A program made the position numbers and the translations under genes. Shown piece after piece: positions 1-8,194 of a stretch of DNA of 11,534 nt. Position 1 is the first letter of the stretch; each line of letters starts with the position of its first letter. The notes beneath the pieces are model-generated. The model was not told where the DNA came from and searched no databases. It worked only from the letters and a program-made list of their open reading frames with translations. This DNA comes from VAZQ01 sp040510815 (GTDB taxonomy: Bacteria; Pseudomonadota; Alphaproteobacteria; Rhizobiales; Xanthobacteraceae). Location of the stretch: the NCBI GenBank assembly GCA_040510815.1, contig JBEVIH010000192.1, positions 1 through 11,534 of the forward strand. The letters run 5' to 3'.

Positions 1-120
1 GCCGGGCTTGGCCAGCTTCCCGGGCGCGAAGATGGCACCGGCGGCGATGTTGATCGACAACACGCCCAGGCAGGTGGCCAGAATCGCACCGAGGATCTTG
101 TTCAGTTCGAAGGAGTCCAT
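1..120 (-). CDS. cycM: membrane-anchored cytochrome c family protein (CycM-like), N-terminal part only
   Basis: The first 40 codons of a gene running off the left edge. Translation begins MDSFELNKILGAILATC and continues through a hydrophobic stretch (about residues 9-32) to a FAPGKLAKPG segment. This resembles the uncleaved N-terminal signal anchor of the alphaproteobacterial CycM family, membrane-bound class I cytochromes c that carry electrons from the bc1 complex to terminal oxidases on the periplasmic side. The haem-binding CXXCH motif would lie beyond the window and is not seen, so the call rests on the anchor sequence and on the neighbouring kdsB and pheA genes, an arrangement I recall from Rhizobiales. 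The ATG at 120-118 has GAGG two bases upstream, closer than usual. The gene is divergent from kdsB. The family is fairly sure; the symbol is less so. Confidence 0.7.
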   Translation of the reverse strand, partial: MDSFELNKILGAILATCLGVLSINIAAGAIFAPGKLAKPG

Positions 121-271
121 CGCCTCAAGGCTCGCGCGGAAGGAAGTGGATCGAGGGCGGCACGCGCTTTCCGGCTATCGGGCAACCGGTTGGCTGCGCT
201 AACGTCTGGCTGTTGGCGCGCGTTTCGCAAGCAAGACTGGAAGCCCCACTTTTGCTGACTGCGCTCCAGCG

Positions 272-292
272 GCCGCCGCAGGTTGCGGCGGC
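272..292. repeat. GC-rich inverted repeat (8-bp stem, 5-base loop)
   Basis: GCCGCCGC at 272-279 pairs perfectly with GCGGCGGC at 285-292 around the loop AGGTT. It sits upstream of the candidate kdsB promoter. No T tract follows on either strand, so it does not look like an intrinsic terminator. Its role is unknown; it could insulate the divergent genes or simply reflect GC-rich sequence. Confidence 0.5.
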
Positions 293-307
293 GCACAAAT
301 AGCCGGT

Positions 308-335
308 TTGCCTCGCCTCTGGCAACCCGTATAAC
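308..335 (+). promoter_or_regulatory. candidate sigma-70-type promoter for kdsB
   Basis: TTGCCT at 308-313 (4 of 6 matches to TTGACA) and TATAAC at 330-335 (5 of 6 matches to TATAAT) are separated by 16 bases. Transcription would start near 342, giving a leader of about 60 bases. TTGCC (308-312) and GGCAA (321-325) also form a small dyad across the -35 side. Predicted by eye only. Confidence 0.4.
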
Positions 336-400
336 CGGCCAACCCACGATGCATTTTGGCGCGGGCCGGAGCGGCCAGGACGGACCGCCAAGGCAGACCG

Positions 401-1141
401 ATGGCCGACGTTCTCATTGTTATCCCGGCCCGCATGGCTTCGCACCGGCTCCCCGGCAAGCCGCTCGCCGATATCGCGGGCGAACCCATGATCGTTCACG
501 TGATGCGGCGGGCGCAGACCGCGCGGCTTGGCCCGGTCGTGATCGCGACCGATTCGGAGGCAATCGCGGCCTGCGTCGAGAAGGCCGGCGGTCACGCGGT
601 GATGACCCGCGCCGATCACGCCTCCGGTTCCGACCGCATCTTCGAGGCGCTGCAAGCGGCAGACCCAGACCGCCGCGCCGGCATTATCGTCAATGTCCAG
701 GGTGACCTTCCCACCGTCGCGTCGGCAGACATCGCCGCTGCAATCGTGCCCCTTACCGATCCGGCCGTGGACATCGCCACCCTGGCGGCCGAAATCCACC
801 GGCCGGACGAGCGCACCAACCCGAACGTGGTGAAAGTCGTCGGCACCCCCATTGCGGAGCGCAGGTTGCGGGCGCTCTACTTCACCCGCGCCACCGCACC
901 TTCCGGCGACGGCCCGCTCTATCATCACATCGGCCTCTACGCCTTTCGCCGCGACGCGCTCGCCCGGTTCGTGGGGCTTGCCCCGTCACCGCTCGAACGG
1001 CGGGAAAAACTCGAGCAATTGCGCGCGCTCGAAGCGGGAATGCGGATCGACGTCACCCTTGTCGATAGCGTGCCGCTAGGCGTCGACACCCCCGAAGATC
1101 TGGACCGTGCACGCGAAATTCTCGGGGCATCCTCGCGCTGA
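401..1141 (+). CDS. kdsB: 3-deoxy-manno-octulosonate cytidylyltransferase (CMP-Kdo synthetase)
   Basis: Activates Kdo in the cytoplasm: CTP + Kdo gives CMP-Kdo + diphosphate. CMP-Kdo is the donor for adding Kdo to lipid A in lipopolysaccharide inner-core synthesis. The 246-residue product is close to the length of E. coli KdsB. The nucleotide-binding start IPARMASHRLPGKPL (residues 8-22), the DHASGSDRIFE segment (72-82), the metal-binding aspartate in VQGDLP (D102), YFTRATAP and the late GVDTPEDL (aspartate D229) all match the family. The usual QGDEP reads QGDLP here, a variant I believe is common in Rhizobiales. I chose the ATG at 401 over the in-frame upstream ATG at 356 because it begins directly at the conserved fold and has AAGG (390-393) seven bases upstream. 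pheA follows after 86 bases on the same strand, so the two may be cotranscribed. Confidence 0.96.
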   Translation: MADVLIVIPARMASHRLPGKPLADIAGEPMIVHVMRRAQTARLGPVVIATDSEAIAACVEKAGGHAVMTRADHASGSDRIFEALQAADPDRRAGIIVNVQGDLPTVASADIAAAIVPLTDPAVDIATLAAEIHRPDERTNPNVVKVVGTPIAERRLRALYFTRATAPSGDGPLYHHIGLYAFRRDALARFVGLAPSPLERREKLEQLRALEAGMRIDVTLVDSVPLGVDTPEDLDRAREILGASSR

Positions 1142-1142
1142 A

Positions 1143-1166
1143 CGAGGGGCGCAAAGCGCCTGCTCG
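1143..1166 (+). terminator. stem-loop between kdsB and pheA, possible weak terminator or processing site
   Basis: Just after the kdsB stop, CGAG (1143-1146) pairs with CTCG (1163-1166), and inside it GGCGC (1148-1152) pairs with GCGCC (1156-1160) around an AAA loop, with a small internal bulge. No T tract follows, so full intrinsic termination is doubtful; attenuation or stabilisation of the kdsB 3' end is possible. Confidence 0.3.
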
Positions 1167-1227
1167 AAGGTGAAAGGCAGGTGCCAGCCCGTTGACTTGG
1201 ACGGTCTGCGTGCGTACCGGAACGGCC

Positions 1228-2088
1228 ATGACGGCCGCCAAGAAGATCGTTTTCCAAGGAGAGCCGGGAGCAAATTCCCACCTGGCGTCGCGCGAAGTCT
1301 ATCCGGACTATGCGCCGGTGCCGTGCGCGACCTTCGAAGATGCCTTTGCCATGATCTCCAACGGCGAAGCAGAGCTCGGCATGATTCCGGTCGAAAACTC
1401 GGTCGCCGGCCGGGTCGCAGATATTCATCATCTCATGCCTCATTCGGGGCTCCATATCGTCGCCGAGCATTTCATGCCGGTGCGCCATCAACTGCTGGCG
1501 CCGAAGGGCGCAGCGCTCGCGGACATCAAGACCGTGGAGAGCCATGTCCACGCACTGGGTCAATGCCGCAAGGTGATCCGCAAGCTCGGCATCAAACCGA
1601 TCGTCGCGGCCGACACCGCGGGGTCCGCGCGCGAAGTTGCGGAAGCGAACGACAAGACGCGCGCTGCCATCGCCACGCGGCTGGCGGCGGACATTTACGG
1701 CCTCGACATCCTGGTGCAGGACATCGAGGACGAAGCCCACAACACCACCCGCTTCATCGTGCTCTCGCGCGATGCAAGATGGGCCAAGAGTGACGACGGG
1801 CCGGTGATCACCACATTCCTGTTTCGGGTGCGAAACGTACCGGCGGCGCTCTACAAGGCGCTTGGTGGTTTCGCCACCAACGGCGTCAATATGACCAAGC
1901 TCGAAAGCTATATGATCGAAGGCAATTTCTTCGCCACGCAGTTCTATGCCGATGTCGAGGGCCACCCCGAACAGCGCAACCTGGTCTTCGCGTTCGAGGA
2001 GCTTGCGTTCTACTCCAAGGAAATGAAGATCCTGGGCGTCTATCCGGCGCATCCCTTCCGCAGGACCTTCGCAGAATCGATCGACTGA
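1228..2088 (+). CDS. pheA: prephenate dehydratase with C-terminal ACT domain
   Basis: Converts prephenate to phenylpyruvate, the committed step towards L-phenylalanine, in the cytoplasm. The 286-residue product is the monofunctional form, with no fused chorismate mutase. The catalytic domain starts at IVFQGEPGANSHLA (residues 7-20), includes GMIPVENSVAG (51-61), and contains the TRF catalytic motif in HNTTRFIVL (T174-R175-F176). The ACT regulatory domain runs from about residue 193 to 272, with the phenylalanine-binding ESYM segment at 226-229 in TKLESYM; feedback inhibition by phenylalanine is therefore expected from the family. The ATG at 1228 starts just before the conserved fold; an in-frame upstream TTG at 1192 would add 12 residues unlike the family. 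The ribosome-binding site is weak (GGAA about six bases upstream). It follows kdsB and converges on the DUF1127 gene. Confidence 0.96.
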   Translation: MTAAKKIVFQGEPGANSHLASREVYPDYAPVPCATFEDAFAMISNGEAELGMIPVENSVAGRVADIHHLMPHSGLHIVAEHFMPVRHQLLAPKGAALADIKTVESHVHALGQCRKVIRKLGIKPIVAADTAGSAREVAEANDKTRAAIATRLAADIYGLDILVQDIEDEAHNTTRFIVLSRDARWAKSDDGPVITTFLFRVRNVPAALYKALGGFATNGVNMTKLESYMIEGNFFATQFYADVEGHPEQRNLVFAFEELAFYSKEMKILGVYPAHPFRRTFAESID

Positions 2089-2102
2089 AATCCCCTCGGA
2101 GG

Positions 2103-2129
2103 TCCCGGCGTCCGGCGCGTGCGCCGGGA
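2103..2129. terminator. GC-rich inverted repeat between convergent pheA and DUF1127 genes
   Basis: TCCCGGCG (2103-2110) pairs with CGCCGGGA (2122-2129), an 8-bp stem around 11 bases. An alternative 6-bp hairpin is CCGGCG (2112-2117) with CGCCGG (2122-2127). It lies in the 45-base gap between two convergent stop codons, where a bidirectional terminator is expected, but neither strand has a T tract after the stem. Confidence 0.4.
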
Positions 2130-2133
2130 GATC

Positions 2134-2598
2134 TCAGGCTGCAGCGGAACAATGAACCAGCTGCTTTGGTTCACGCCCGGCATCGCCCTTCCGTTTGCCC
2201 TGCAGCGCATGGACGGAGACCGGGGCGGCGCTGCGCAGTGTCAGCACCGCGGAATTTCGCCCGAAAACCACGGATTCGATCTCGGAGCGATGCAGCCCCA
2301 TATCTTTGAGCGAGCGGTCATCGAGCGCGCCCAAGGCGCGGACTGCCCTCCTGCGTTCCAGCCAAGCGTCATACGCAGCCCACCAGTCGCAAGCCCTGGC
2401 GGCGAAACGACGGACAAGCCGGCCGGTCAGACGCCGCACTGCCGCGCCGGCCGATCGCAAGGCCACCAACCCCGCCCAGCACAGCGTCCGCAGGCTCTGC
2501 GCGCGGGCGGCATGCGCCTCGCGCCTGACGCGGCCGGTAAGCTCCACCCATTGTTCCGGCGTCAATTTGCGGTAGTTGAAATCGCTGTCGTCTCGCAT
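2134..2598 (-). CDS. DUF1127 (YjiS-like) domain protein
   Basis: A 154-residue, arginine-rich protein. The DUF1127 core is at about residues 76-112, with the typical pattern RRRAVRALGALDDRSLKDMGL followed by RSEIESVVFG. Many DUF1127 proteins are only about 45-90 residues; this one also has an N-terminal LTPEQWVELTGRVRREAH section (12-29), a mildly hydrophobic stretch (about 38-53) and a polar C-terminal tail. Characterised small DUF1127 proteins in Rhodobacter and Agrobacterium are linked to RNA turnover, stress and phosphate responses; no precise function can be assigned here. I chose the ATG at 2598 because GGAG (2605-2608 on the minus strand) lies six bases upstream; the in-frame ATG at 2610 adds four residues and has no clear ribosome-binding site. 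It is divergent from the LysR regulator gene, which may control it (inference), and converges on pheA. Confidence 0.85.
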   Translation of the reverse strand: MRDDSDFNYRKLTPEQWVELTGRVRREAHAARAQSLRTLCWAGLVALRSAGAAVRRLTGRLVRRFAARACDWWAAYDAWLERRRAVRALGALDDRSLKDMGLHRSEIESVVFGRNSAVLTLRSAAPVSVHALQGKRKGDAGREPKQLVHCSAAA

Positions 2599-2631
2599 TA
2601 CCCGCTCCATCGGTCGCGACGTTGCGCAGGC

Positions 2632-2660
2632 TTTACGAAGCGGCGACCATCACGTAAAAT
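2632..2660 (+). promoter_or_regulatory. candidate sigma-70-type promoter for the LysR gene
   Basis: TTTACG (2632-2637, 4 of 6 matches to TTGACA) and TAAAAT (2655-2660, 5 of 6 matches to TATAAT) are separated by 17 bases. Transcription would begin near 2667, about 31 bases before the chosen start codon. The AT-rich stretch from about 2652 to 2680 stands out from the GC-rich surroundings. Confidence 0.45.
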
Positions 2661-2662
2661 GA

Positions 2663-2678
2663 ATAATTATGATATTAT
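2663..2678. promoter_or_regulatory. AT-rich dyad, possible operator for the LysR regulator
   Basis: ATAAT (2663-2667) and ATTAT (2674-2678) form an inverted repeat with a 6-base spacer that overlaps the predicted transcription start of the LysR gene. LysR-type regulators often bind AT-rich dyads in the divergent region shared with a target gene and repress themselves. The dyad is close to, but not exactly, the T-N11-A consensus. Function is inferred. Confidence 0.3.
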
Positions 2679-2697
2679 CCATCTCAGGATGAGAACG

Positions 2698-3759
2698 ATG
2701 GATCTTGGCGACCTGCACATCTTCCGCTCCGTGGTGCAAGCCGGCGGCGTGACGCGCGCCGCGGAAAAACTCAACCGGGTGCAGTCCAATGTCACCACCC
2801 GCGTGCGGCAGCTTGAGGCCGACCTTGGCGTTGAACTGTTCGTCCGCGACGGCAAGAAGTTGCATCTCTCATCCGCAGGGAGGCTGCTGCTGGACTACGC
2901 GGACCGGCTGCTCGACCTTGCACAGGAAGCGCGCGAGGCCGTGCACGACGCCAAGCCGCGGGGACTGTTGCGCCTCGGCTCCATGGAAAGCACAGCGTCG
3001 GTGCGCCTGCCGGTGCCGATGAACGAATATCTGTCGCGTTACCCGGAGGTGACCCTGGAACTGCGAATTGGCACGCCGCGCGAACTTGCGGCCGCCGTGC
3101 GCGAGGGCGAACTCGACGCCGCGCTGGTGGCCGAACCCATCCCCGACGCGCCGTTCGAAAAAATCCCGCTTTATGACGAAGAGCTGGTCATCATCGCGGC
3201 GGCGAACCATCCGCCGGTCAAATCCCCACACGACGTCAATGGCCGGCCCGTGCTCGCTTTCGAAGCCGGGTGTCCCTATCGCCAATACATGGAAGACTGG
3301 TTCGCCAGCAGTGGTGAGATGTCCGATCGCGTGATCGAGACCTCCTCGTATCACGCGATTCTCGGCTGTGCGGTGGCGGGAATGGGGATCTCCATGGTTC
3401 CGCGGATCGTCCTCAAGACGTTCCCGGACGTGAAGCTGCTGAGCGTTCATGCCCTGCCACCGGAATTCAATATCGCTCCGACGGTTTTCATCAGGCGCAA
3501 GGGTGCGGTCTCACCAAAACTCACCGCGCTGATCGAAGTGCTCACGGGCCGAGCGGATCTCAACGCGCGTCTGACTGCACGCCGGAAGGCCGAAGGCATT
3601 GCCATGCAAAGCCGCGCAGGCCGCCAGCAGACGATCTCGCCGCCCGCCAAGACCGGCCGATCGAAAAGCCCCAAATCCGGCAAGCCGGAGTTGCGCGCGC
3701 GTGTCTCGAAGACCCGCGCCGGCCCAAGCGTCGAGACGCGCTCCCCCGCTGGTCGTTGA
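2698..3759 (+). CDS. LysR-family transcriptional regulator with a long basic C-terminal tail
   Basis: A 353-residue DNA-binding regulator. Residues 1-60 are the winged helix-turn-helix (MDLGDLHIFRSVVQAGGVTR, then AAEKLNRVQSNVTTRVRQLE, then LGVELFVRDGKKLHLSSAG), followed by a linker helix and a periplasmic-binding-protein-like effector domain from about residue 90 to 284. That domain includes ELRIGTPRELAAAVREGELD and AILGCAVAGMGISMVPR. The family is usually about 300 residues; here about 65 extra residues (290-353) are rich in Lys, Arg, Ser and Pro (17 basic against 3 acidic) and look disordered. The ATG at 2698 begins at the canonical MDLxxLxxF start and has AGGA eight bases upstream. The frame stays open far upstream through the antisense of the DUF1127 gene, but that is not family sequence. 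The effector and targets are unknown; the divergent DUF1127 gene is a candidate target. Confidence 0.93.
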   Translation: MDLGDLHIFRSVVQAGGVTRAAEKLNRVQSNVTTRVRQLEADLGVELFVRDGKKLHLSSAGRLLLDYADRLLDLAQEAREAVHDAKPRGLLRLGSMESTASVRLPVPMNEYLSRYPEVTLELRIGTPRELAAAVREGELDAALVAEPIPDAPFEKIPLYDEELVIIAAANHPPVKSPHDVNGRPVLAFEAGCPYRQYMEDWFASSGEMSDRVIETSSYHAILGCAVAGMGISMVPRIVLKTFPDVKLLSVHALPPEFNIAPTVFIRRKGAVSPKLTALIEVLTGRADLNARLTARRKAEGIAMQSRAGRQQTISPPAKTGRSKSPKSGKPELRARVSKTRAGPSVETRSPAGR

Positions 3760-3800
3760 TTGCCGCCTTGCACGTTCGTCGCGCCGCAGATCGGTCATCC

Positions 3801-3823
3801 GACGCCAGGACGCTCCTCGCGTC
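3801..3823. terminator. weak inverted repeats between convergent LysR and mutase genes
   Basis: GACGC occurs at 3801-3805 and again at 3809-3813, and either can pair with GCGTC at 3819-3823; the nearer pair leaves a 5-base TCCTC loop. The repeat overlaps the mutase stop codon (3822-3824, minus). The stem is only 5 bp and has no T tract, so a terminator role is doubtful. The rest of the 62-base convergent gap shows nothing. Confidence 0.2.
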
Positions 3824-5321
3824 AGATCGTCTGGTTGTATTCCCCCACCTCGGGATGCGTGCGCAGCACGGCATCCAGCGCCTTGAACATGTCGTGCATG
3901 CGCGCCTCCGATGCCGGGCTCTCCACCACCACCACCAGTTCCGGCTTGTTGGAGGAAGCTCGCACGAGCCCCCAGGTGCCATCCTCGACGGTCACGCGCA
4001 CGCCGTTGACCGTCACCAGGTCGCGCACCGGCTGCCCCGCGACCTTCTCCCCCTTGGCTTTCACCGCCTCAAAATGCCTCACCACATCGTCTACCACGCG
4101 ATACTTGATCTCGTCGGCGCAATGCGGGGACATGGTCGGTGACGACCAGGTCTTGGGCAGCGCGTTCTTGAGGTCGGCCATGCTCTTTTGCGGACTGCGG
4201 TCGAGCATGTCGCAGACCGCGAGCGCGAAGATGAGGCCGTCGTCGTAGCCGCGGCCGAGCGGCTTGTTGAAAAAGAAATGGCCGGATTTCTCGAAGCCCG
4301 CCACCGCGCCGATCTCGTTGACACGACGCTTCATGTAGGAATGGCCGGTCTTCCAATAGTCGGTCGTGGCGCCATTGTTGCGCAGCACCGGATCGGTCAT
4401 GAACAGCCCGGTCGACTTCACGTCGGCGACGAAGCTCGCGCCTTTGAGTTGCGCGGAGATGTCGCGCGCCAGCATCACGCCCACCTTGTCCGCAAAGATT
4501 TCCTCGCCCTCGTTGTCGACCACGCCGCAGCGGTCGCCGTCGCCGTCGAAGCCGAGCGCCACATCCGCGTTCACGCGCAGCACCTCGTCGCGCATGGCGT
4601 GCAGCATCCTCATGTCTTCGGTGTTGGGATTGTATTTCGGGAAGGTGTGGTCGAGCTCGCAATCCAGGCGGACAACCTCGCAGCCGACCGCTTCGAGCAC
4701 CTGGGGCGCGAACGCCCCGGCGGTGCCGTTGCCGCAGGCGCAGACCACCTTCAGGCGGCGCTTGATCTTGGGACGGTTGGTGAGGTCGGCGATATAGCGG
4801 GCGCGGAAGTTCTCGACAAACGCATACGAGCCGCCGCCACGCATGTCGAAGCGGGCCTCGAGCACGATTTCCTTGAGGCGGGTCATCTCATCCGGCCCGA
4901 AGGTGAGCGGGCGATTGGCACCCATCTTCACGCCGGTCCAGCCATTGTCGTTGTGAGACGCGGTGACCATGGCCACGCAGGGCACATCGAGGTCGAACTG
5001 GGCGAAGTAGGCCATGGGCGTGACCGCAAGGCCGATGTCGTGGACCTTGCAGCCCGCCGCCAGAAGACCGGATATCAGGGCCGTTTTGACCGACGCCGAA
5101 TAGGATCGAAAATCGTGACCGGTCACGATCTCGGGCTTCACGCCAAGTTCGTGGATGAGCGTGCCGAGGCCGAGCCCCAGTGCCTGCACCCCCATGAGGT
5201 TGATTTCAGTGCCAAGAAGCCATCGCGCGTCGTATTCGCGAAAACCGGTGGGCTTCACCAGCGGCTCGGATTCGTACGCGTAGGTATTGGGGGTTAGCGC
5301 GGGCTTGGGCTTGGGGAACAT
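3822..5321 (-). CDS. phosphomannomutase/phosphoglucomutase (alpha-D-phosphohexomutase family)
   Basis: Interconverts hexose 1- and 6-phosphates (mannose or glucose) through a phosphoserine enzyme, supplying nucleotide-sugar precursors for exopolysaccharide and lipopolysaccharide. The 499-residue product has the full four-domain layout: the phosphoserine loop VTASHNDNGWTGVKMG (119-134, catalytic S122), the metal-binding loop GFDGDGDRCG (257-266), the sugar-recognition section with KTGHSYMK (324-331) and EKSGHFFFN (344-352), and the phosphate-binding RASSNKPELVV (454-464). The start ATG at 5321 has AGGA (5328-5331, minus strand) six bases upstream; the frame is open for 62 more codons upstream, but that sequence is unlike the family. 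Whether mannose or glucose phosphate is preferred cannot be read from sequence, so no symbol is given (manB, algC and pgm names are all used). It lies 204 bases downstream of hrpB on the same strand and has its own candidate promoter. Confidence 0.94.
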   Translation of the reverse strand: MFPKPKPALTPNTYAYESEPLVKPTGFREYDARWLLGTEINLMGVQALGLGLGTLIHELGVKPEIVTGHDFRSYSASVKTALISGLLAAGCKVHDIGLAVTPMAYFAQFDLDVPCVAMVTASHNDNGWTGVKMGANRPLTFGPDEMTRLKEIVLEARFDMRGGGSYAFVENFRARYIADLTNRPKIKRRLKVVCACGNGTAGAFAPQVLEAVGCEVVRLDCELDHTFPKYNPNTEDMRMLHAMRDEVLRVNADVALGFDGDGDRCGVVDNEGEEIFADKVGVMLARDISAQLKGASFVADVKSTGLFMTDPVLRNNGATTDYWKTGHSYMKRRVNEIGAVAGFEKSGHFFFNKPLGRGYDDGLIFALAVCDMLDRSPQKSMADLKNALPKTWSSPTMSPHCADEIKYRVVDDVVRHFEAVKAKGEKVAGQPVRDLVTVNGVRVTVEDGTWGLVRASSNKPELVVVVESPASEARMHDMFKALDAVLRTHPEVGEYNQTI

Positions 5322-5355
5322 CACGCATCCTACCGGCGCCGCGATGCGCGGCAGC

Positions 5356-5384
5356 CATATAGCGCATGCGGCCCAAGGGGAGAA
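5356..5384 (-). promoter_or_regulatory. candidate promoter for the phosphohexomutase gene
   Basis: Read on the minus strand, TTCTCC (5384-5379; weak -35, 3 of 6 matches) and TATATG (5361-5356; -10, 4 of 6 matches) are 17 bases apart. The start of transcription would lie about 28 bases before the ATG at 5321. The rest of the 5322-5525 gap shows no gene. Confidence 0.3.
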
Positions 5385-5478
5385 GCAAATGGCGCACGCA
5401 TCAGGCCCGACCGATGGGCAACGGGCTGCGGTCGGCGAGTTCGATCTGGCGACACGTAATTCGATACCGTCGTCAAAT

Positions 5479-5496
5479 TCGGGCCCGGCGGCCCGA
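5479..5496 (-). terminator. possible intrinsic terminator of hrpB
   Basis: About 30 bases beyond the hrpB stop, TCGGGCC and GGCCCGA (5479-5485 with 5490-5496) form a perfect 7-bp GC stem around a 4-base loop. On the minus strand the stem is followed by AATTTG, a poor T tract. This would separate hrpB from the mutase gene, consistent with the mutase having its own promoter. Confidence 0.4.
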
Positions 5497-5525
5497 CCAC
5501 CGGCCACGGCACAGTCTCAGTGCAG

Positions 5526-8087
<2,562 letters not shown>

Positions 8088-8194
8088 CAAGGCACTCTGC
8101 TGACCTCCCCCGGTGAGGGAGCACGCGTGGAAGACAAGTGCATAGCGCGGCCGGGCCGGTGGCGAAATCGCCGTTCAAGTGTTAAGTCGAAGGC
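8088..8194. promoter_or_regulatory. divergent control region between hrpB and polA
   Basis: This 107-base gap must carry the promoters for both genes, but I could not pick a convincing -35/-10 pair on either strand. Two short dyads are visible: CTCCC (8105-8109) with GGGAG (8117-8121), and GGCGA (8161-8165) with TCGCC (8168-8172). The polA ribosome-binding site is GAAGG, one base before the ATG at 8195 and so unusually close. Confidence 0.4.

Larger units (their letters stand above)
121..400. other. divergent intergenic region between the cytochrome c gene and kdsB
   Basis: These 280 bases hold no credible gene; the open frames crossing them are short or are extensions of neighbours. The region contains a 10-bp perfect palindrome CAACCGGTTG (183-192), a strong GC hairpin (272-292) and a candidate kdsB promoter (308-335). 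No convincing promoter for the cytochrome gene was found on the minus strand, although it must lie here if that gene is transcribed from its own start. Confidence 0.6.

Noticed and set aside
1192..1220. A possible promoter TTGACT (1192-1197) with TACCGG 17 bases later, implying a leaderless pheA
   Set aside because: The -35 is good but the -10 is very poor, so the pair is not credible on sequence alone.
937..2052. A 371-codon open frame on the minus strand across kdsB and pheA
   Set aside because: It spans two real genes and their spacer in antisense, with no family resemblance.
2119..2697. An N-terminal extension of about 193 residues on the LysR regulator
   Set aside because: The frame is open, but this part is antisense to the DUF1127 gene and the promoter region; the helix-turn-helix starts canonically at the ATG at 2698, which has its own ribosome-binding site.
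4188..5297. A 369-codon open frame on the plus strand opposite the phosphohexomutase
   Set aside because: Antisense shadow; the minus-strand frame carries the catalytic serine and metal loops of a complete known enzyme.
5322..5507. A 62-residue N-terminal extension of the phosphohexomutase
   Set aside because: It does not resemble the family and contains the candidate promoter and hrpB terminator; the ATG at 5321 has a good ribosome-binding site.
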